Shown here: in pieces, positions 13,257 through 26,408 of the stretch | Position numbering within the stretch: position 1 is the first letter of the stretch | Layout: every line of letters begins with the position of its first letter | NCBI RefSeq assembly: GCF_010093535.1 | Contig: NW_022985169.1 | Coordinates: 718,044 to 782,043 of the forward strand | Direction of reading: 5' to 3' | DNA: 64,000 nt | Source: Lindgomyces ingoldianus | Taxonomy: Eukaryota > Ascomycota > Dothideomycetes > Pleosporales > Lindgomycetaceae | Program-made: the position numbers and the translations under genes | Notes under the pieces: generated by a model | The model's input: the letters and a program-made list of their open reading frames with translations, nothing else | Database searches by the model: none | What the model was told of the DNA's origin: nothing

Positions 13257-13359
13257 TTTATGTCTATGTTGTGTTGTGTTTGTGTTAGACGTGCACTAAT
13301 AATACTCTAGTACGCGTCTAATACAGTTATGTCTAGGATCCAGGGAGGATACCGTGACA
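13257..13359 (-). mobile_element. Older LTR, right part (split by insertion)
   Basis: These are the remaining 103 bp of the LTR begun at 7375, resuming after the second TTAAG copy and ending ACCGTGACA. 215 + 103 = 318, an exact reconstruction of the interrupted LTR. Confidence 0.88.
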
Positions 13360-16189
13360 GCGCCTATGTAAGCGCAATACTTCTAATTTTTTTTAACTAT
13401 AGCTAGAAAATTAACTTTTTAATAATTTTTAGCCCTCTTTAAGTAGCTACAACTTTTTTACTTTTTTTATACTATTATTAGTACTATACCTATAATTAAT
13501 TCTACTTTAATAAGAAAATTCTAGCTTTTACATGTAAAAACATGTTATTTATTATTATTTTTTTACTTAATGCTTACTACTTACTTACTTTACTAGCTTT
13601 ATTATATTTTTTATTTTAATAACATTATCTTAAGGCTTTTCTACCTTCTAGCATTTTAATTTATAGTATACTATAGAGTTATCTTTGCTGCTTTTTATGC
13701 TCTTATTATCTCCTCTACTGCCTAACTTTTCTAATCCTTTGTCTAACGCGCACCTACTAACCACTTGCTAGCCCCCTACATCTTAGGCAGATAAACTTGC
13801 AAAAGTACTTTAGCTTTTAAGATAGCTTAATTTTAGTATTAGTAACTTTCTACACACTTTTTATATTAATTTAGTCCTATATACTTATCTATCTACTGCC
13901 TACATATTGCATATTTATGTAGCTTTAAAATAACTATATAGTTTAAAAATACTTTTAAGAGATTAATATGCATTTAAGAATATAGTTAATATTAAAAAGC
14001 TATTATATAAACTTAACTTATTAGTAGTGCACTTCTTTTTACAAAGTATAATATTAAGACTAAAGTAAAAATAAGTAGCTTTAATATTAGTAATTCTAAT
14101 AGCTAGATTATAGTTACTACACTAAAGTAGTCTTTATTACTTTAGAATCTAATACAAAACTATTAAAGTGCTTAGTCTAGTTATAAAGTAAAAAAAGTGT
14201 TAACTAATTCTACTTTTTACTTAATTACTTTTATTATTATGTAAAAGTGTGCTAAAAAGTAATTAAATTGTCTTCTAAAAATGCTTAAACATTATTTTTA
14301 TAGTAGTAATATAAAAAAGTGTGTTATTAAGGTTATATCTAGTCTTAGCTTATATAACTTTTATAAGATTATTAATAAAGAAATTAGACATATTATAAAA
14401 TAGTTAAAAGTTTAGTAGATATATCCTTTAACATCTCTCTTTAATTCTAGCACTAAAAAGTTTACTAAAATAGTAATAACTATAGCTTAAAACTCTTAGC
14501 TTATTATTATCTATAATAATTTTAACTATTTAGACTAAACTTGTAATTATGCTTTAGGTGTACTAATATAGATTATGTGTAATCTTATAACTACTTTTGC
14601 TGTTAAGTGCCTATAGCTACTAGAGGGCAGTCTTTAATAAAGCATGCTTAACTATACTATTCCCCTTTAAGTAGAATCTATATACTAGGCCCCTAGTATA
14701 AAATAAGATTTAATATTAAAGAAGATTATATATTATTATCTTTTAAGTACAGTAAGTTTTGTGTATAGAGCTGCTATATAGTTAATGTTTAATTTACATG
14801 CTATAGCCTTTCTAAGTATGCTGTTAGTTAATGTTCTTTTACTATAGCTAGTTAGTTAGGTCTAAAACCTTAGTGCTATCTTCTATAATAAAGGTACTAT
14901 TAAGGGGATATATAAAGTTTATAATAATATCTAGATTAAGTAGTTTAAGCTAAGTAAAAACTTTTTATTTAATACTTTTACTATATTTTCTAATTATCTT
15001 TAGCTAATATAAAGTAATTAAAAGACAGTAGAGCATATTTAAAGTGTTTATTATAAGCAGCAGCTTGCTTACTGTCTGTACAATTACTACAACTAGATAG
15101 TTAGCTCTCCTGCATATTTCTATATTCTTTAGGCTCTAACTTATATAATTATTAGAACTTATTAAAGTAGTCCTAATAGTGTTAAGTCTTTTTTAAATAT
15201 ACTTTATAATATTACTTACTAAAAGTAAACTAGTATTAACTATAATAATGTTAAGTATTATTTAGTTACTTTACTTATTTAGTTAAGTTAAAATACTTAA
15301 ATTTTTTCTTTTTTCTATACTAAAATAGCTTGTTAAAGTTATTTTACTAAAATAATTAGTAACTTTAATACATCTACTTATAAGAAATTACTAGGCCTAG
15401 TTAATAATGCTATCTATTATCTTACACTAGTGTAGTATAAAAAGGTCTTTAATAGTATCTAGCTAAGCATTTTTACATACTAGGCTTAAAAAAGTAGTGC
15501 TTTTATTACTAGTAATCTTACAACACTCTATTAATACCTTTAAAAAATTAAGGTATTCCTTACACTTAAGCACACTATTAAGTTTAGTAATATTAGCCTA
15601 ATTTACTAAATAGTTAATTTATTAATTATCTTGTTTTATAGCAGCAACTAATAGCGCTATAGTCTTAAGATGCTACACCTACAGTAGCTTTTTACAGATA
15701 AGGTGTCTAACCTAGAACTTTAGCATGCTATTCTAGCCTCTAGTCTAGTAAATATTACTAGGTAAAAAAATATATTTAAAGCTATTAACTTTACACTTAA
15801 GCATATAAACTATATATATAAGCTAAATATGCAGGACCTAAAGAATAAAACATATAATGTAAACTTAACATTTAACTGCCTAGCACTAACTAGTAGATAT
15901 ACTACCTATCTTTAAGCTAGCCTAGAGCATAGTTTTAGTAAAAAGTTAAAAAATAATTATACTTATTAGTCTATTACTTAAAAGGTTTTTACACTAGTAA
16001 GTTAGCTTTAAAAGAAAAAAAAAATATATTTTTACTTATTTAATACTTAGTATAATGTAGTAGTAATAAGTCTTAATATTATTTAAATAAGTCTTAATAA
16101 GCTTAATAAAAAAGTTATAAAATTTAACTAAAATATTATTTAACTAGCTTAAAGTATTTTACTAAGTTTTATTATTATTAACCTAGAGT

Positions 16190-16780
16190 TAATTAACTCT
16201 AATAAAGCTAAGTTTATCTATGCTACTGCACATACTAAGGCAGTTAATAATATCTTTTATGTGCTTTTAAACTCTAGAGATACTAACTAGTCTAACATAA
16301 ACATGTTATAGCTATCTTAGTTACATAATATTAAAAGTGTATAGTGTACTTATAAGTTAGTCTAATTTATCTATTTATTCTAGCTATATAATGCTATTAT
16401 ATAGCTTTATAAAAGTCTATGTATATAGGAACTACTATAAAAAACCTAACCTAAGCTAACTACTTTTACTTTTAAACTAGTCTATTTACCTGCGCTGCAG
16501 CTTAATAAGGACACTAGCCTAAGCATAATTTATATAAAATAAGATAGAAGGTAACATCTTCTAAAGGAACTAACTTATAAGACTAGCTGCTGCAGTCTAC
16601 AGGCCCTCTACAAGCGCACAGAGCCGCCCGGAGCCCTAGAGGAGGGCGATGTTGGGATCCTTAGCCTCTACTATAGCCTAGTAGAGGCAACTGCAGCATT
16701 AGAGCTTACTTATTTTATGTACAGCCCCTTAGGCCTAGAGCTGTTAAGCGCTTATCTAGTGTAACTTTTTAGGCAGTAGA
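16190..16780 (+). pseudogene. RIP-mutated coding relic, family unknown
   Basis: One plus frame reads nearly 200 codons in which the interruptions I see are all TAG, including an ungapped stretch near 16,560-16,760 (GDVGILSLYYSLVEATAALE and flanking text). TAG-only interruption is what CpA to TpA conversion of CAG or TGG codons would give. The composition is Leu/Thr/Lys-rich and protein-like. I cannot name the family. It is not part of the RT/integrase text seen elsewhere in the block. Confidence 0.45.
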
Positions 16781-17629
16781 GATAAAAGTGTGTGCTTTAG
16801 ACTAAACATGTTGCTTTTACTAATGTTACTATATTACTTAATATGTATTTAGACTATTATAGCTATGTTTTTTACTTACTTATACCTTTTAGCCTAGATA
16901 AAGTTTAGTAAGATTTAAGTAGTAATAATAACTTTAAGTTAAGCTACTAGCCTTTTTTTAGTAAGTAGCTAAAGTAAATTCTTTAAATTATACTTAATAA
17001 TAAAGACATATCTAAAGGCCTTAGTAGCGTTAGGTTTAAACTATGTAGTAAGATTATAAAAAAAGTAGAGAGACATAGTAAAAATAAAGTAGCTACTAGG
17101 CGCTAGCATCTTCTTCTAGGTCTAAAGGGCTTGTTAATAATAAGTAGACATAATAGTGTTAAAAAGGTAAATAGTAAATATAACATTAAACTTAATAAAG
17201 CAGCTAACGCACACTATAACAAGGTTTAGAAAGTCTCCCTGTGTAACACTAGCTTTAAGAAGGAACACCTTTTAGTTATTTTAGCTAGCTAGAGTGTGTG
17301 TAAGCTTTTTACGTGCAAGGCAGGCAAAGACATTAATGTTAAGAAAGCCCTATACTGCGTCTACACCTACATAGACGCTGTTGCCTACTATAAGCTTTAC
17401 AGTAATAATAGCTCTTCTAGCGCTAGTGCTAAAGTTAAGCACATTCTTATTAGCCCTTAGGCAGGCTATTACTAGCGCAGCAGAGGTATTATAAGCTTAC
17501 AGTATGCTAGTAAAGTCTACTTTACTAATAAGTAGCTAGTACTTTTTATAGACTTTATAGATGTTTTTATAGTAAACTATAGTTATAGCTAGCGCGCGTA
17601 AGGTAGATAGTAGTTAAGATAGACAGCTT

Positions 17630-17750
17630 AAAAAAGTAAAAAGTAAAGTTAAAAAGTAAGTTAATACTTTATTTACTTTACTTTATTAGTTTTAAATATG
17701 TATAAATTATATATAGTAGCTTACTATTAAATAAAAAAGTAAAAAGTAAG

Positions 17751-17782
<32 letters not shown>

Positions 17783-17870
17783 TATTAAGTAAGTTAATGC
17801 TAAAAGTAAAGTGTAAAAAGTTAGTGCTAAAAGTAATACTAAAAGTAAAGAAAAGTAAAAGGTAAAGAAA
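17630..17870. repeat. Low-complexity AAAGTA-type repeat
   Basis: Imperfect tandem copies of AAAGTAAAAAGTAG-like units run for about 240 bp. The hydrophobic minus-strand reading frame they create (Leu/Phe/Tyr repeats) is a product of the repeat and not a gene. Confidence 0.7.
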
Positions 17871-18007
17871 CAGCCTGCCTTTATATGCTGCAAAACACTA
17901 GCTGTTAGAAGCAGTTACTGTTATATGTATAGCAGGTGCTAGCTTAATTAGTAAGCGTAATCTACATTAAGACAATATAAGTTGCAGAGCACTTTAAATA
18001 AGTAAAA

Positions 18008-18193
18008 AAAAAAAAAATTAGCTTAAAAAAAGTAAATAAAGTAAATATTATAACTATAGCTATGTTTATAGTTATAAATAAAGTTATAAGCGCAGCAACA
18101 CTTATAAAAAAAGCAGTAGTTATAAAAGCAAATATAAATGTAACTATAAAAAAAATAAAATTAGCTTAAAAAAAATAAATAAAGTAAAGAAAG
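18008..18193 (+). repeat. Imperfect ~150-bp repeat, Lys/Ser-rich relic
   Basis: A segment with AATTAGCTTAAAAAAAGTAA at about 18,016 recurs near 18,168, with Tyr/Lys/Ser-rich codons between. The translated text looks like a degraded basic, Arg/Ser-type low-complexity tail of a repeat-encoded protein. Confidence 0.4.
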
Positions 18194-21100
18194 CTATAAT
18201 TATAATAAAAACTACACATAAAGTTATAATAATAAGTGTAATTATAAATGCAAGAATAGACGTTAGCTATAACATACGTGCTTAATATTATAGACTGCCT
18301 AATCTAGAAAGGTCGCAGCCCTTACTATAAAACACTAGGACTAGCGCGCTTAACTGTCCTCTGTTCTTTTACGCTCTCTGCTGCTAACCTCTACTATAGT
18401 GTAAGTTACTTAGTAAAACTTATTAATTAAATTACTACACTTAATTACTTTTACTACTTTTTTTTACTTTAAATAATAAACTATGTTATGTTTTAAATTA
18501 AGACTAACTTATACTATTTATTACTTTTAGCGCTAGCTAACCTGCTTTTAGTGCGCCTAGATAAGCCCTATAACCTGCACAATAACCTTTATTGCCCTTC
18601 TCTCTAAAATAACTACTAAAATAGCCCTAAACACTATGCTTTTAGAGTTAGTAATACACTTTTTTATACTCTACTATTACTATAATCCCTTATTTAATAT
18701 AGCTGCACTAGTCCTTCTCTAACTTTACTCTTAGTAAGCTAAGACCTACACTACTTTTATAATATACTATTAGATTAGACTCTATGTAACTATATATTTA
18801 TAGCTAAGGAAGTAATATTAGATAACACTTATCTACATAATAAAGTTTTAATAAATAAAGATAAAAAAAAGCGCTTTTAGTTATAAATGCTAAACTAAGT
18901 TAGCTGCTATTATTATACTACATAGTAACATTAAGTAAAGACAGAGAATTTAATAGTATATATGCTAATAAAAACAACATATCTGCAGTTATAAAACATA
19001 ATATAGTAGACAACTCTAATGTAGACAGCAGACATAGACCTGCAGGGCTAATAAAGACAGGCGCCTCCTCTGCAGACAAGACGCCTACAGAGACAGCAGT
19101 AACTGCTACTTGCCTATAAATGCACTTATAATAGGCTGCACATAATTAGAAAGTGTGCATAGCCTGTAACATAACTTAGTTGTCTTTATCCTTTAAAGCA
19201 AGTTTTAAGAGAGTAGAAAAAGTACTACCCTACTAAAAAGTAGTTAAATTTAATAATAAGTCTTTATTACTTTTTTTTTTTATATATTACTTAAAGAACT
19301 GTTACTAATAAAGCGTGTAAACACTATCTATAATACTATAAAAAAAGGCGTAGAAGCTTAGCCTATATATGTTAAAATATTACTACTATAGTAGAATACT
19401 AGTATTAAGAAAGTGTTTTTAAGTAAATGCTATACTAAACTTTATAGCATTTTAAGCTTTTCTAACTTTATAGGCTAATTTTTATTAAAACTTAACTAGT
19501 ATAAAAATAGATTTAAGTAGTAAAATAAAGACTTTATTAACTATAAATATAAAAAAACTAGGCCCTTATAATATGTTTTTATTACTAATATAAATAAAAA
19601 GTGCTACTTTACTATATTTAACCTAGATTTACTTAAGGGTAACTTTAGCCTTAGCTTTTAAAAAAGGCGCAGTTAGCTGCGTAACTAGACTTAGCTTTTA
19701 AGTATTTTTAACTAGAAATAGATTACAGCTAGTACAGCACCTTTTTAGTAGTAAAAGTAGACTCTAAGTTAATAAAATTATAAGCTTATTTTAAAAATAC
19801 TAAAAAATAAACTTTTAGTAGCACTTTAATATAATTAGATTTAACTACTTAGAGTAGATACTTTTATATAACTAAAGCTCTGCTTTTAACTATTCTAGCA
19901 CTATTAATATGCTTAGTAGTTTATAATAAGCTAACTAGACCTACTCCTACACATCTTAACTAGCTAATATTCCCTACCTTGCCTAGTTTTTTACTGTCCC
20001 TACTAGTGTGCTAGTATAGTTAGAGTAATTGCCCTTAGACAAGTCTAACATAGTAGATATAGTATAAAGTGTAAATAATAAATACTAACTTATTTTATAT
20101 TAACTTTTTTTTTTTTTACTAGCTTACTAACTTTATAACTACTTTAATCTAAAGTAGTCTACTAGCCCTCTTCTAAGGCAGTTAAAGGCATAATATAAAA
20201 TAAATAGTATAGTAGTTATATATTATCTAGGTCTTCTTACTTTATAACTAAACTGCTAGATTAAGTCTTTAATATTATCTATAATTAAAATTAACTACTA
20301 ATAAACATGCTAGACATTAGACAGATCTATACCTATTCTAAGCATAGTTATAGTAATAGTAACTTAGATTAGAGACTTGTCCTTTAAAAAATTAGCATAT
20401 ATTTAAGCTTAGTTAAACTTTAACATATGCCTTATATATACTACTAACACTAATTAAATATTTATAAGTAGATAGCTTTTTTTTAAAAGTTAACTTTAAA
20501 AAAGCTAGGCTAAAGTAATAATTTTATTTTTTTTATTTAAAAATATAATTATTTTTAAAATATATAAGAAGATAATTTATAATGTTTTTACATTAATTCC
20601 TACATCTATATAGTTTAGAAGCTAGTTATATAATGTCTAGTAGCTAGTTAGGATTAGAACAATTCTAATAGTAATCTCTAGCCTGTTAACAGAGGTGCGT
20701 ATAATTCTTAGCTGCATAGGAGTGTTATTATTACTAGTTACTAGCGCTTAAAAACATCTACTTTTAAAAAGCTAGGCCTTAGTTGCAGCATCTAAGGTTA
20801 CTGTACATATAAAGAAGAGAGTTATAGAACATATTATCTAATAAAGCTTATAAAACTAGATATATGCTGTTTAAAATTTACACTACTACTAAATAACATA
20901 GCACTTATTAATTATAACTAGTTAGACTTAGTCTATAAAGCTACTTATAAAAAAAAAATAATAAAACACTAAAAAAATTACTTACTTAAAGCTAAAAAAA
21001 ATATATGTATAATGTTTTTTAAAAATTTTACTAAAAAGTTTAAGATTAAAATTCTTTATTTTTATAGTAATAAAGTATAAATAAGCTTTAAAATATTTTA

Positions 21101-22079
21101 TAATTTTTTATTTTTATTTTTTTTAAGCTTTAATAACAGGATAATCTAAAGTGTTATATACCCTATTATTACTAAATACATATGCAGCGTAATACTCTTA
21201 CTAAACCTAGTCTTTATAACTAGAATTATATTACCTAAACTAAAAATAAAGTGTTAGACAACATAGACCTGCTTAGTATGTAGTTCTCTTCTACTAAGTA
21301 AAAAGAAAAGAGTATTTTAAATAAAAAGCTTTTATAAGCTAACACTACACAGTTTCTAACATTAAACTATAACTATATAAATAGTTATAAGAATATTATT
21401 ATTTTTATTAAATAAAAAAATATGCATAATCTCTTTTTATATAGCTTAGATTCCTGTTAGTATAGCGCTCTCTAGTGTTCTAGCAAAGAACCTAGGGTCT
21501 TATTAATAAGGTGCCTAGTAACGCTTAATAAGTAATACTTAATTATAATAAGCACACTTTTTACTATAATTTACTAGACTAGGTAACACTTATGCATCTA
21601 CTAAATAACTTAATTATAGATTAGGACTATTCTACTTATACTATATGTTACTATTTTAAATCTATGCAGCAGCCTTTAAACTTAGTATGCTTTATTTAAA
21701 ACAAAGAGTGTGTTCTAGAGGCTAAATTAAGGTAGGTTAGTTAATCTTAGCTATTATTAATAGTTAAACATAAGTAGATAGACTAGTAGAGAATAGAGTT
21801 AAGAAAAACAGTTGCGTGTTAGAATATGTGTAATGCTAAGCCTATAATTTTTATAGTTAAAATGTTAGAAATTTATTTAAAAATAGTTTAAAGTAAATTA
21901 TATATACTTTTTAAGTAATTAATTTTAATTATAGGCGCTATAATAAGCTGTGTGTAATAGTATCTTGTATAGAAGTTTTTAGTAAGTTAATAGACAAAGC
22001 TTTGCACACATTGCGCTGCACTAAAGTCCCTCAGACAGCAGCTAAGAAGGAAGAAGCCCTAGCAGGGGTCTGAAAGTAT

Positions 22080-23241
22080 CTATACTATTTGTGTACTAGT
22101 GTCTTCTTGGCATGCCGTCTGAGCTAGCTGAGATAAGATTGATGGGTCTTGGCAGGCTTAGTCAGCGTTTATTCAGCTCCCTTGTCAGCCTCAAGCTCAG
22201 CTGTATCCAGTGCTTAACAATATGGCGGAACTCTCACATGTCGCTCCTGCGCCTCGAATGAATTCCTGCTGATCGCTGTATACCGATAGTGAGCAACGAG
22301 TTCCCCTCTAGTCGCCATGCCTCCCACTAGCTTCTCCCGAATTATTTCCACGCAGCTCGACCCTCTGCCGAGTATAACGTCAGACCTTGATACATGGAGT
22401 GAGACGGAATAGGAACTATATCAGCGTAGGGAGTGTCACTATCGCTGAAGCTGGGCGTGGTTCTGGAGGTTCAACGCATGCTGATTTGCTTAAGGCAGAC
22501 ACCGGCCGAGCTCCCACCGAGTCACTTCGCGGCCATTCTCTCTTTCCGGCCGTTCTATATTATTATGGGTCTGAGAAATGTACACGCTACACATGATCAC
22601 TCTATTTCCCCAACATGTAGAAGAATTTTGACAAATGTCCCTTCAGCCAATGTCCACACCCTCGGAATGGGTGTCCTGATCGACTGTAGGCGAGATTAGA
22701 TTCTAGAATTGCGTCTTCTTCACTGCCCAGTACCATGGCCAGCATGTTTGTGGGGAATCCCTGCCGCTTCTTGGGAAGCGTTTGTGCTATTGGCCCTGCT
22801 CAAAAGGCTAAATCTGGAACCGTTGGCCTCATTACCCGGCATCACACGTGGATGCTTGCAGGGGACGCAGCCACGCAAAAACGGTGACCTCGACCTCTTT
22901 CGCCAATCATGATACTCATTCTAAAGCATAATGACAAATGCCACTTTCCTCGCGTCTAAATACTTTCAAAAGCCGTATATGAACCGGCAAATCAACATAT
23001 TCTCTCGCAGATATTTATCCCGGTGAGGCGAATTGATATATCTTAATACACCAGTACCAGGCTTAATCCTCCCGAGAAAATGTCTCGCGATGCATGAAGT
23101 CTTCCATAAGAGGTATGCTTTCCCCGAAGCTGTGTGCTTGTTGCCGGCGCCTGATAGTTGGCAATTCTATGGTTTCTAGGCGGCGTTGAAGCATTAGCAT
23201 CACCATTAACCCGAATTTGCACTTTGAAACCACGATTCATC
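22080..23241. other. Transition zone, no supported gene
   Basis: Composition becomes normal here. Short open stretches exist (for example 22,387-22,912, plus strand), but they overlap in different frames, lack recognisable domains and show no convincing splice structure. The last few hundred bases presumably include the promoter of the downstream oxidoreductase. Confidence 0.5.
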
Positions 23242-25318
23242 ATGGGCTCCAGAGTATTCTCTATTTCACTTGCAACAATACTTACCACTGCATGGGCTGC
23301 TCCGGCGGAGACAGCTGAGAGGTTTGGCTACGCAAATATTCTCCAGAGGGGAACTCAAGTCAGAGATGCATATGACTACATCATTGCTGGTGCAGGAACT
23401 GCGGGTCTGACTCTGGCAGATCGATTAACAGCCGATGGGAAATGTGAGACCCTAACCAAGACAATCCTGAAAGCACTGACAGTAAGTCAGATTCTGTTTT
23501 GGTTATCGAGTACTGCTACCCGAGTAGGTCGTCCGGTTTCCTCACTATAGTCGTGCATTTTTCTCATGAAGCGCAGTCTCCGATGCAACCATCAAAAACA
23601 GCAATGGCCGAAATTTCCTTGACCCTGGTATCAGCTACAACATCAGCTCTATCCCACAGGTAGACATGAACAACAGAGAACAGCAAGTGAGAATAGGCTG
23701 CTGTGTTGGAGGAAGCTCTGCGATTAACGGAATGGTGTTTGTCCGAGGGACGAAACCTGAATACGATGGATGGGCTGAGCTTGGTGGTACTAAGTCAACG
23801 TGGGATTGGAATGGTGTGTTACCATATTTTAAGAAAGCGAGCCATTTCAACCCGCCGGACGAGGTGCTAGCAAAGAACTTCAACATCACGTGGGACCCAG
23901 AAGTCTGGGGACAGGATCCGGACACTCACATTTATGCATCTTATCCGAACTATGAGGAGCCTGTCATGAGTAAGGATTCCTACAATGCTGCTCGAAACTG
24001 GCCACAAAAACTGACGACAAACTCCAGTCCCATTTTACAACGCTGCGGCGAAGATGCCGAAGATGCCAATTCCCAAAGATGGAGCAGGCGGAAAAAGCGG
24101 ACTTTTCTGGTTCCCAACATCCATGGACAATCAAAAGTACTGGCGATCATACTCTCGGACTGGTCATTACGACAATATTAAGAGAGACAACTATGATGTC
24201 ATCACTATGCACAAGGTCAAGAAGATCCTTTTTGATGGGACAACAGCTACAGGCGTCCAGTTCAGTCCCAGAGACACGAATCAGACTTTAACAGCGAGGG
24301 CTAGGAAAGAAGTCATCATCTCCGCCGGAACAGTCCACACCCCTCAAATTTTGCAGAACAGTGGAATCGGCCCCAAGGACTTACTCACCCAAGCTAAGAT
24401 ACCCATACTCATTGAGCTCCCGGGAGTAGGCCAGAACTTCCAAGATCATGCCTACTTGGCTGTAAACTATCAATGTAGAGTCAACCTCCTTTCAATGTGT
24501 CGTTCATGCTCATGAATATTCTAGGGGGCAATGGTAGCGGCCCGATTGGGCCGAACATCACTCAAACCGGCAACCCATCTTCTATCGCTGGTCCTAACCT
24601 AGGAGCTTGGATCGGCCTTCCAACGATGACCGATGACTTTGAGAAAATTGCTTCTCGCTACGAAGCCCAAGATCCTGCGCAATACCTACCCAAAAACACC
24701 CACCCAACCGTTATCGCCGGTTACAAAGCCTTCCAAAAGCTTCACGCTAAGCTACTTCGAAGTACTAACTCCAACTGGCTCTGGCTCCCCATCTTCGGTC
24801 AACCCGGCGGTATCGTAATGAGCATGCACGTTGTCAGCCACGGCACAATCAACATCGATCCGGCCAACCCCGATGCCGAACCCATCGTCGATTATCGCGC
24901 CCTTTCTAACCCCATCGACCTCGACATCATGGTCGAAAATATTCGGTACATGCGCAAATTCATGAACTCCTCCGCCTTTGCTGCCTCCCGACCCACAGAG
25001 ACTGGGCCTGGAATCAATGTCGAGGGAAATGAGTTGAAGGAGTGGATTAAGAGTGTCTTGATCCCGACGAACTTCCATCCGATTGCGACAGCGGCGAAGA
25101 AGCCAAAAGAGATGGGAGGTGTGGTGGACGAGGAATTGAGGGTGCATGGAACGAAGGGGCTCAGAATTGTGGATGGAAGTATAATGCCAACATTACCAGG
25201 GGCTAACACACAGCAGAGTGTTTATATGATTGCCGAGAAGGTTAGTTTACTGACTTGTTAGATACTGAAACCGCTAATATGTGCATAGGCTGCTGATATG
25301 ATCAAAGCAAGTCAATAG
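23242..25318 (+). CDS. GMC oxidoreductase, secreted, 6 exons
   Basis: Flavin-dependent alcohol/sugar oxidase or dehydrogenase of the glucose-methanol-choline family, probably secreted. The start at 23242 gives a signal peptide (MGSRVFSISLATILTTAWAA). Introns at 23444-23490, 23524-23576, 23970-24027, 24475-24524 and 25241-25288 all have GT-AG ends and together give 606 residues, the usual family length. Visible motifs are the FAD-binding YIIAGAGTAGLTLADRL, the GGSSAINGMVFVRG signature, ISAGTVHTPQILQNSGIGP, and near the C-terminus NFHPIATAA (catalytic His) and GANTQQSVYMIAEK (catalytic Asn position). Intron 4 is the least certain, since a frame-compatible reading also exists just before its acceptor. 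It is the first gene after the RIP block and appears intact. The substrate cannot be told from sequence. Confidence 0.9.
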
Positions 25319-25450
25319 GAGACTCTGTCAAGATTATGTATTTATTCTTGAAATCCAATTGAATGCGATTCCAGTCGACAATGAGGAGCTTGCACAAAGA
25401 GAGAAGATTGTGCGTATCCCAACAATATCAGTAGACCAACAAACTCTTCA

Positions 25451-26408
25451 TCAGTATCTCAAAGCAGGACCAAATCCAACATGGAGAAACGACAATAACA
25501 TTGACCCTGCGAGCAGTGAAAATTGTGGTGCAGACCTGGTCGACGATGAAGGCTTCGTCGTTGCTACTATTCCTGGAGCAGAGTGCGATGACCCCGGCAG
25601 CGCAGGCTTCGTTACTACAAGACTTGTTGTCAGGCTCGTGATCGGCGCTTGAGACGCTGTCGGTGTTGCCTGATTTGCATTAGCGGTGCATTCCATTTAC
25701 ACCTCTGACTTACATTCGCTAATACACCGACTACATCCATAAACCCGCTACAATATTCGTACCCCGCGACATTAGACAAAGTTGCAGGCACCAGCTGGCA
25801 GGAAACATTGGCATAGTAGCTGCAAGTAAAAGCTGCCGAAAGCACAGCCGGTCGACACATGCATGAGGTCAATTGGCTTTCCTGCGTCGAAAACGTCCGA
25901 CATTTGACTACCTCGGCTGACTGGCTAATACAGCCGTCCCAGGCTGTACTACATGCGAGGATATCGATGGAAGAGTATGTCGACAGTGCTGGTGTTGTTG
26001 GACTAAATGTGATGCGTGAATCACACGCGCTGTGCCAGCTATCCGCGAGATCGTTCCAGGTGTCACCGTTGTTCATGCCGTTGCAGAAATTTGACTCGTT
26101 TTCGCATCTGTGAATTGTTAATCTCATATCTTCTCTCTTCTGGAGACTAGATTCGGAGGAGTGTACTCGTAAATTCCGTTCAGCATTTCCTGTCGGCAGA
26201 TACACGATGCGGCTGCGGGCTTGTTGGTCGAGACTGAGTTATTACACCGTGCGAATTCGGAGACTAAAGAGCTACATTTTCCGTAGTCGGATGCTGTTTG
26301 AGCGACCGGGTTCAGGCAGGATGTTTGTGGGACTGGGGTGTAGTCTTGAGCCCTAGAGAGGATAAAGAAGGAGAGAAGTGGGAGAATGGAATAAGAGCAG
26401 CGTGACAT
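25451..26408 (-). CDS. Cys-rich secreted protein, probable GPI anchor
   Basis: Three exons (26167-26408, 25714-26107, 25451-25669) with introns at 26108-26166 and 25670-25713 give 284 residues. The N-terminus is a clear signal peptide (MSRCSYSILPLLSFFILSRA). The body has regularly spaced cysteines (SCICRQEM, CENESNFCNGMNN, SCMCRPAVLSAAFTC, YEYC), followed by a Ser/Thr/Ala-rich stalk. The C-terminus is hydrophobic (FSLLAGSMLLSFLHVGF), as in GPI-anchored cell-wall proteins. The Cys pattern resembles fungal secreted Cys-rich surface proteins, but I cannot assign a named domain. It is convergent with the GMC gene (132 bp between stops) and divergent from the DUF3433 gene. The first intron's donor (GTACAC) is weak and was chosen by phase. 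Confidence 0.75.

Larger units (their letters stand above)
1..22000. repeat. AT-rich RIP-degraded repeat block
   Basis: The first 22 kb is strongly AT-rich, dominated by TA, TAG and CTA. CA and TG dinucleotides are scarce while GC, AG and CT survive. This is the footprint of repeat-induced point mutation (CpA to TpA on either strand), known from Pezizomycotina. No intact gene-length reading frame is visible, but several retrotransposon proteins can be read across stops. Composition returns to normal between about 21,980 and 22,080. Individual elements are listed separately. The RIP inference rests on dinucleotide appearance by eye; I did not compute indices. Confidence 0.9.
13360..22000. repeat. 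Degenerate AT-rich repeat DNA, unassigned
   Basis: The block continues with RIP-mutated sequence in which I could not delimit elements. No terminal repeats or target duplications were found by eye. Patches of better composition (about 16,590-16,740 and 17,200-17,600) preserve protein-like text on the plus strand, but I do not recognise the families. Confidence 0.6.

Noticed and set aside
17678..17893. Hydrophobic 71-codon minus-strand frame
   Set aside because: It arises from the AAAGTA low-complexity repeat and has no gene-like composition.
1..22000. Starship-type giant element or CRISPR array
   Set aside because: No DUF3435 captain-like text at an edge and no regularly spaced identical repeats were seen; the block is explained by LTR elements and RIP.
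24475..24524. Frameshift in the GMC gene after the NYQ residues
   Set aside because: A 50-bp intron with fitting phase gives NYQWGNGSGP and a total of 606 residues, so no lesion is needed.
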